NCBI RefSeq assembly: GCF_018424685.1
Contig: NZ_QTKX01000001.1
Span: 310,001 to 374,000, forward strand
DNA length: 64,000 nucleotides
Direction: 5' to 3'
From: Mesobacillus boroniphilus
GTDB lineage: Bacteria > Bacillota > Bacilli > Bacillales > Cytobacillaceae
In this document: positions 61,080-64,000 of the stretch, one piece after another
Layout of the letters: each line of letters begins with the position of its first letter
How positions within the stretch are numbered: the stretch's first letter is position 1
Translations under genes and position numbers: made by a program
The notes under the pieces: generated by a model
What the model was told of the DNA's origin: nothing
Database searches by the model: none
What the model saw: the letters and a program-made list of their open reading frames with translations, nothing else

Positions 61080-63977
61080 TTATTCTTTTAAATCAGGCTT
61101 AAGGTATGTTTTGAAATAATCTTTTGCCTGAGGGTGCCCTGCTTTTTCAAATATTTCGACTAAATCGTGTCCAGATGCGTTCTTATTCTTATACTCATTG
61201 ACATATTGCTTCAATGCTTTTCGAACTTTCCCAGCCTTGACAAGATAATCCAGTTCCATATACATATTTGAACCATGCAAATTCATCATGATAATATAAT
61301 CATTTATATTTTTAAATTCACTTATAGGGCTGCTTAAGAACTGGCCTTCTCTTTGAATTCTTGATATTTCTTCCTGCTGTTTTAATTGTTCTTCTGCAGA
61401 GCTTTTAGCCGTATATCCTTTTTCTCCCATATATGTCTTCAAGGAATAGATTGCTAGACTTTCATTAACCCATGGTTCCTTATATCCCTGGCTTCCGACC
61501 ATGCCTGACAGCCACTGGCGGATCACGCCATCTGCCATGCTGAGAGAACCAAAGTTATTATCTGAAAAATTATAACTAGGTGAGAAGATCATTCCCTGGT
61601 AAGCCATTTGTGGATTTCCTTCAGCGGTACGGATAATATCCAGTTCTTTATAAGGTAAAGCAGTACCATAGAACTCAGTAAAGAATTCAATAGATTGACC
61701 GGCCCCCATAGCATTGCTGTGTGCTTTCTCTTCCTTATCAGTGGCAGGGCGATACCATACGTTCACTTCAGTATCATCCTTTGTCATGAACTTTTGCATT
61801 TGATAATACTGTTTATCCAAAAGGACGAGGGCAAAATCGCGCACGTTTTCCACCTTGGCATTGTATTCCGTGGTTTCGCCTTGAGTCTCTACAATGGCAT
61901 GTGATTCTTCAGCATTCGATAGGATCTCGAACTTAGAAGCAGCTTTAATGGTTACGTCATAATTTGCTGTTTCACTGTAAAACGGGAAGCCGATTGGTGA
62001 ATAGGGATCAAGGTTCCAGCCATTTTTATCATATACAGCCTGTTTTGGAAGGAAGTTACCTAGCCATACTGCTGCATAATCATAGCTTGCATTACTATAA
62101 TTCGTAGGCAGCTGGAAATTGAACTGAAGGTCAAGCTCAGCCGTTGCCTCCTTTTCCCAATCTTTCATTTGAATTTCTAAAATAGTTCCATCCACCTTGA
62201 AATCAGCTTTCTTGTTATTCACTTTGATTTCCTGGATATCGATCCAGCCTGGTACAGGTGATGGTCCACGAACAAATTCCCATTCCGGTCCATCAATTGG
62301 TTCTTTAAACTGGTTAGGGTACAAATGGAAATAGATTTTATCCTGATCGGTTTCAGTTGTATTTGTTGTTGAAACATGGAGGCTGCCCTTCAATGTTGCA
62401 TCAGCATCCTGATAAGTCAGGTCAGCTTTATATATGACAGGCACATGCTCCTTGTTAGTAAAACTGTAACTAAAGAAGTCTTTATCCTCTTTTGATTCAG
62501 CAGAGGCCTCTACACTTTTTTCGGTTTTCTCTTTTGAGTCAGCTTTTTCATTCTCGCGATATTCTGCATATGAAAAAATACCGGCCCATAATACGATTGA
62601 AACCGTCAATATTGATGTGAAAACCGGCTTACTGTTGTCTTGAATATATTCAGCAGCCTTCACGACCACCTTTTCAACACTGCGATATATGCTGCAGCGA
62701 GTCAAATAACCTCGTACCGTCCTGAGTTTTTCGCGCATAAAATCACTAGTATATACCTTCTTTTCATGTTCCACTGGCGGCTGCTCCTGCAGGCCCATTA
62801 ATACAAAACTCCTTGAAAGGCTTGCATTTTCCTTAGCATCATGAACTTCAGCGGTATTACCCCTATGTTTTACTGGCACCATTCCAGCGATCTGGTCCTC
62901 GACCCCTTTCTTCATCCAATTCACGACGATTGCAATGAATGCGATGAGCAGGATAGGACTGTAGAACATCCACGGCGCACGTCTTATCAGCCAGAAGTTC
63001 TGGCCGGCCATCCCTGCAAGTTCATTCGTGATTGTTCGGTATATCATCCGTGGTGTATCGGTCAGCGCTGTGGGATGAGGTCCGCCTAAGTACAAGGTAA
63101 AGATTCCAAGGAATGTTAATAGCTGCAATACTGATAAAACCTGCTGGGTTGTCAGTAAAAGTAAATGTGATTTGATATTTGGCCAGACATGTCTGACCAA
63201 AGTATGGAACTTGCTAGCACCCATCAGTTTTGAACTCAGAACGTACGGCTGTTTCTCTATTTCACCCATGATATCGAGGATGAAGTAATAGACTCCTGGC
63301 AGCCCGATTAATAGCAGAACTAGAATCTGGTATTCTAATATGACTTTTGCAGAAATTCCTACAGGTACTGCTGCTGCCGGGATGATCAAAATGATCCCAA
63401 CCAGCAATGGGGGGATATACCGAAATGGCCAAAAGAAAGCGCTGAAATATTGCTTAAGGCCTGGATACCATAATGTCGTCAGCAGCGCCAGCAATGTCCC
63501 AGCCAAAAGGCGGGCAAGAGTGATTCCTAATACTGCTCCAAGGGTGTATTTAACACCGACAAGTATCAGGTTCACCATACTTCGAGCACCCAAATCTGTT
63601 CCAAGTGGGAATGTTAAGGATGGTGGAGCAGGTGGAGCTGCGACAAATTTGCCGTTTTCATCAAAAATCAATAGTTCGTTGCTCTCTGGTATAGGCTCCG
63701 TGAACCAGCTCACCACGAACAATAGAATAAGGATCGTTGCTCCGACTATTATATTCCGGTATTTTAGGTTGTTAATATATCTAAGTAAAGCTTTGAATCT
63801 TTGAAATAAGTATTTAGCCATAATGGCCAAACCGTTTTTTATCTTCTGAAAAGTTAACTTTCTAGTTTCCCTCGCAACCCAGGCTATCCCAATTTTTAAA
63901 TTTTTATAGTTGATATATATAATAATAATTGTAATCAGCCCAATTGCAGTTGCGAAAATACTCCTTACTCTACTCAT
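61080..63977 (-). CDS. ABC permease fused to a degenerate M1-peptidase domain
   Basis: 965 residues, one unbroken frame. Residues 1-90: two membrane segments. 130-360: five to six helices of a DppC/OppC-type permease with the coupling loop MGASKFHTLVRHVWPNI (252-268). 365-450: charged linker. 451-470: one further helix, so the remainder is extracellular (inference). 500-965: aminopeptidase N-like M1 domain. Its zinc motif is lost: HExxH is DGVIR (816-820), but Glu 839 of WVNES is kept at the right spacing. Hence a transporter with a dead peptidase or peptide-binding head. GGGGGATCG precedes the ATG. Confidence 0.85.
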   Translation of the reverse strand: MSRVRSIFATAIGLITIIIIYINYKNLKIGIAWVARETRKLTFQKIKNGLAIMAKYLFQRFKALLRYINNLKYRNIIVGATILILLFVVSWFTEPIPESNELLIFDENGKFVAAPPAPPSLTFPLGTDLGARSMVNLILVGVKYTLGAVLGITLARLLAGTLLALLTTLWYPGLKQYFSAFFWPFRYIPPLLVGIILIIPAAAVPVGISAKVILEYQILVLLLIGLPGVYYFILDIMGEIEKQPYVLSSKLMGASKFHTLVRHVWPNIKSHLLLLTTQQVLSVLQLLTFLGIFTLYLGGPHPTALTDTPRMIYRTITNELAGMAGQNFWLIRRAPWMFYSPILLIAFIAIVVNWMKKGVEDQIAGMVPVKHRGNTAEVHDAKENASLSRSFVLMGLQEQPPVEHEKKVYTSDFMREKLRTVRGYLTRCSIYRSVEKVVVKAAEYIQDNSKPVFTSILTVSIVLWAGIFSYAEYRENEKADSKEKTEKSVEASAESKEDKDFFSYSFTNKEHVPVIYKADLTYQDADATLKGSLHVSTTNTTETDQDKIYFHLYPNQFKEPIDGPEWEFVRGPSPVPGWIDIQEIKVNNKKADFKVDGTILEIQMKDWEKEATAELDLQFNFQLPTNYSNASYDYAAVWLGNFLPKQAVYDKNGWNLDPYSPIGFPFYSETANYDVTIKAASKFEILSNAEESHAIVETQGETTEYNAKVENVRDFALVLLDKQYYQMQKFMTKDDTEVNVWYRPATDKEEKAHSNAMGAGQSIEFFTEFYGTALPYKELDIIRTAEGNPQMAYQGMIFSPSYNFSDNNFGSLSMADGVIRQWLSGMVGSQGYKEPWVNESLAIYSLKTYMGEKGYTAKSSAEEQLKQQEEISRIQREGQFLSSPISEFKNINDYIIMMNLHGSNMYMELDYLVKAGKVRKALKQYVNEYKNKNASGHDLVEIFEKAGHPQAKDYFKTYLKPDLKE

Positions 63978-64000
63978 ATATCGATCCCCCGAGCGATTCC

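Overview
The window looks like the chromosome of an aerobic, endospore-forming Bacillaceae (Mesobacillus/Cytobacillus/Bacillus type; genus inferred, not proven). The evidence is spore coat genes (cotO, cotY/Z family, yjcZ, spoVIF), a spoVA operon, AAGGAGG-type ribosome binding sites, SigB- and SigW-type promoters, a FapR box in front of fabI, and a gene order that follows the Bacillus subtilis yjbM-to-yjcH segment. No phage, insertion sequence, transposase, integrase or CRISPR array was seen.

Layout. (1) 1-10.9 kb: relQ tail, NAD kinase, a ten-copy 52-bp tandem hairpin array (array A), RluA-type pseudouridine synthase, CAP-domain lipoprotein, prpE, mgtE, a CPA2 cation/proton antiporter, FapR-controlled fabI, cotO, cotY/Z, yjcA and a 40-aa Cys/Lys-rich peptide. 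(2) 11.2-15.2 kb: a sporulation block with a YhcN/YlaJ lipoprotein, spoVAC-spoVAD-spoVAEb and a DUF421 membrane protein, then yjcZ and spoVIF. (3) 15.2-20 kb: UvrD-like helicase yjcD, a small unknown gene, yjcF, yjcG and yjcH. (4) 20-24 kb: a TAXI-TRAP uptake system. (5) 24-27 kb: WYL-like peptide, Nudix hydrolase, tRNA-Val(GAC) and a DUF2515 protein. (6) 27-38.3 kb: a glycolate/glyoxylate block with a GntR regulator, glcE-glcF-glcD, malate synthase G, an FAH-family hydrolase, an IclR regulator and an LctP/GlcA-type permease. Glycolate would enter by the permease, be oxidised to glyoxylate by GlcDEF and condensed with acetyl-CoA to malate by GlcB. Three sets of palindromic operators sit at the key promoters.

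(7) 38.4-44 kb: small envelope and stress genes, including a SigB-promoted glycine-zipper protein, an HtrA-type protease and a degenerate two-domain cupredoxin. (8) 44.2-49.7 kb: a formate module (FdhF/YdeP-type molybdoenzyme, MpsC-family protein, OFA-type formate/oxalate transporter, fdhD) with a shared leader motif. (9) 50-54.3 kb: an amino-acid ABC transporter and a BCCT betaine-type transporter. (10) 54.5-59 kb: DUF975, DinB-like, fatty-acid hydroxylase-like genes and a SigW-promoted yuaF-floT membrane microdomain operon. (11) 59-64 kb: a NERD nuclease-like protein, a fourteen-copy 52-bp tandem hairpin array (array B), and a large protein joining an ABC permease to a degenerate M1-peptidase domain.

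The least explained items are: the two 52-bp arrays, 59 kb apart, which differ in sequence but share period, hairpin layout and a core; the ABC permease/dead-peptidase fusion; the copper-ligand-poor cupredoxin; the repeated leader motif of the formate genes; and the operators of the glycolate region. Everything is read by eye. Family names are recognised from motifs and gene order, and no database search was run.
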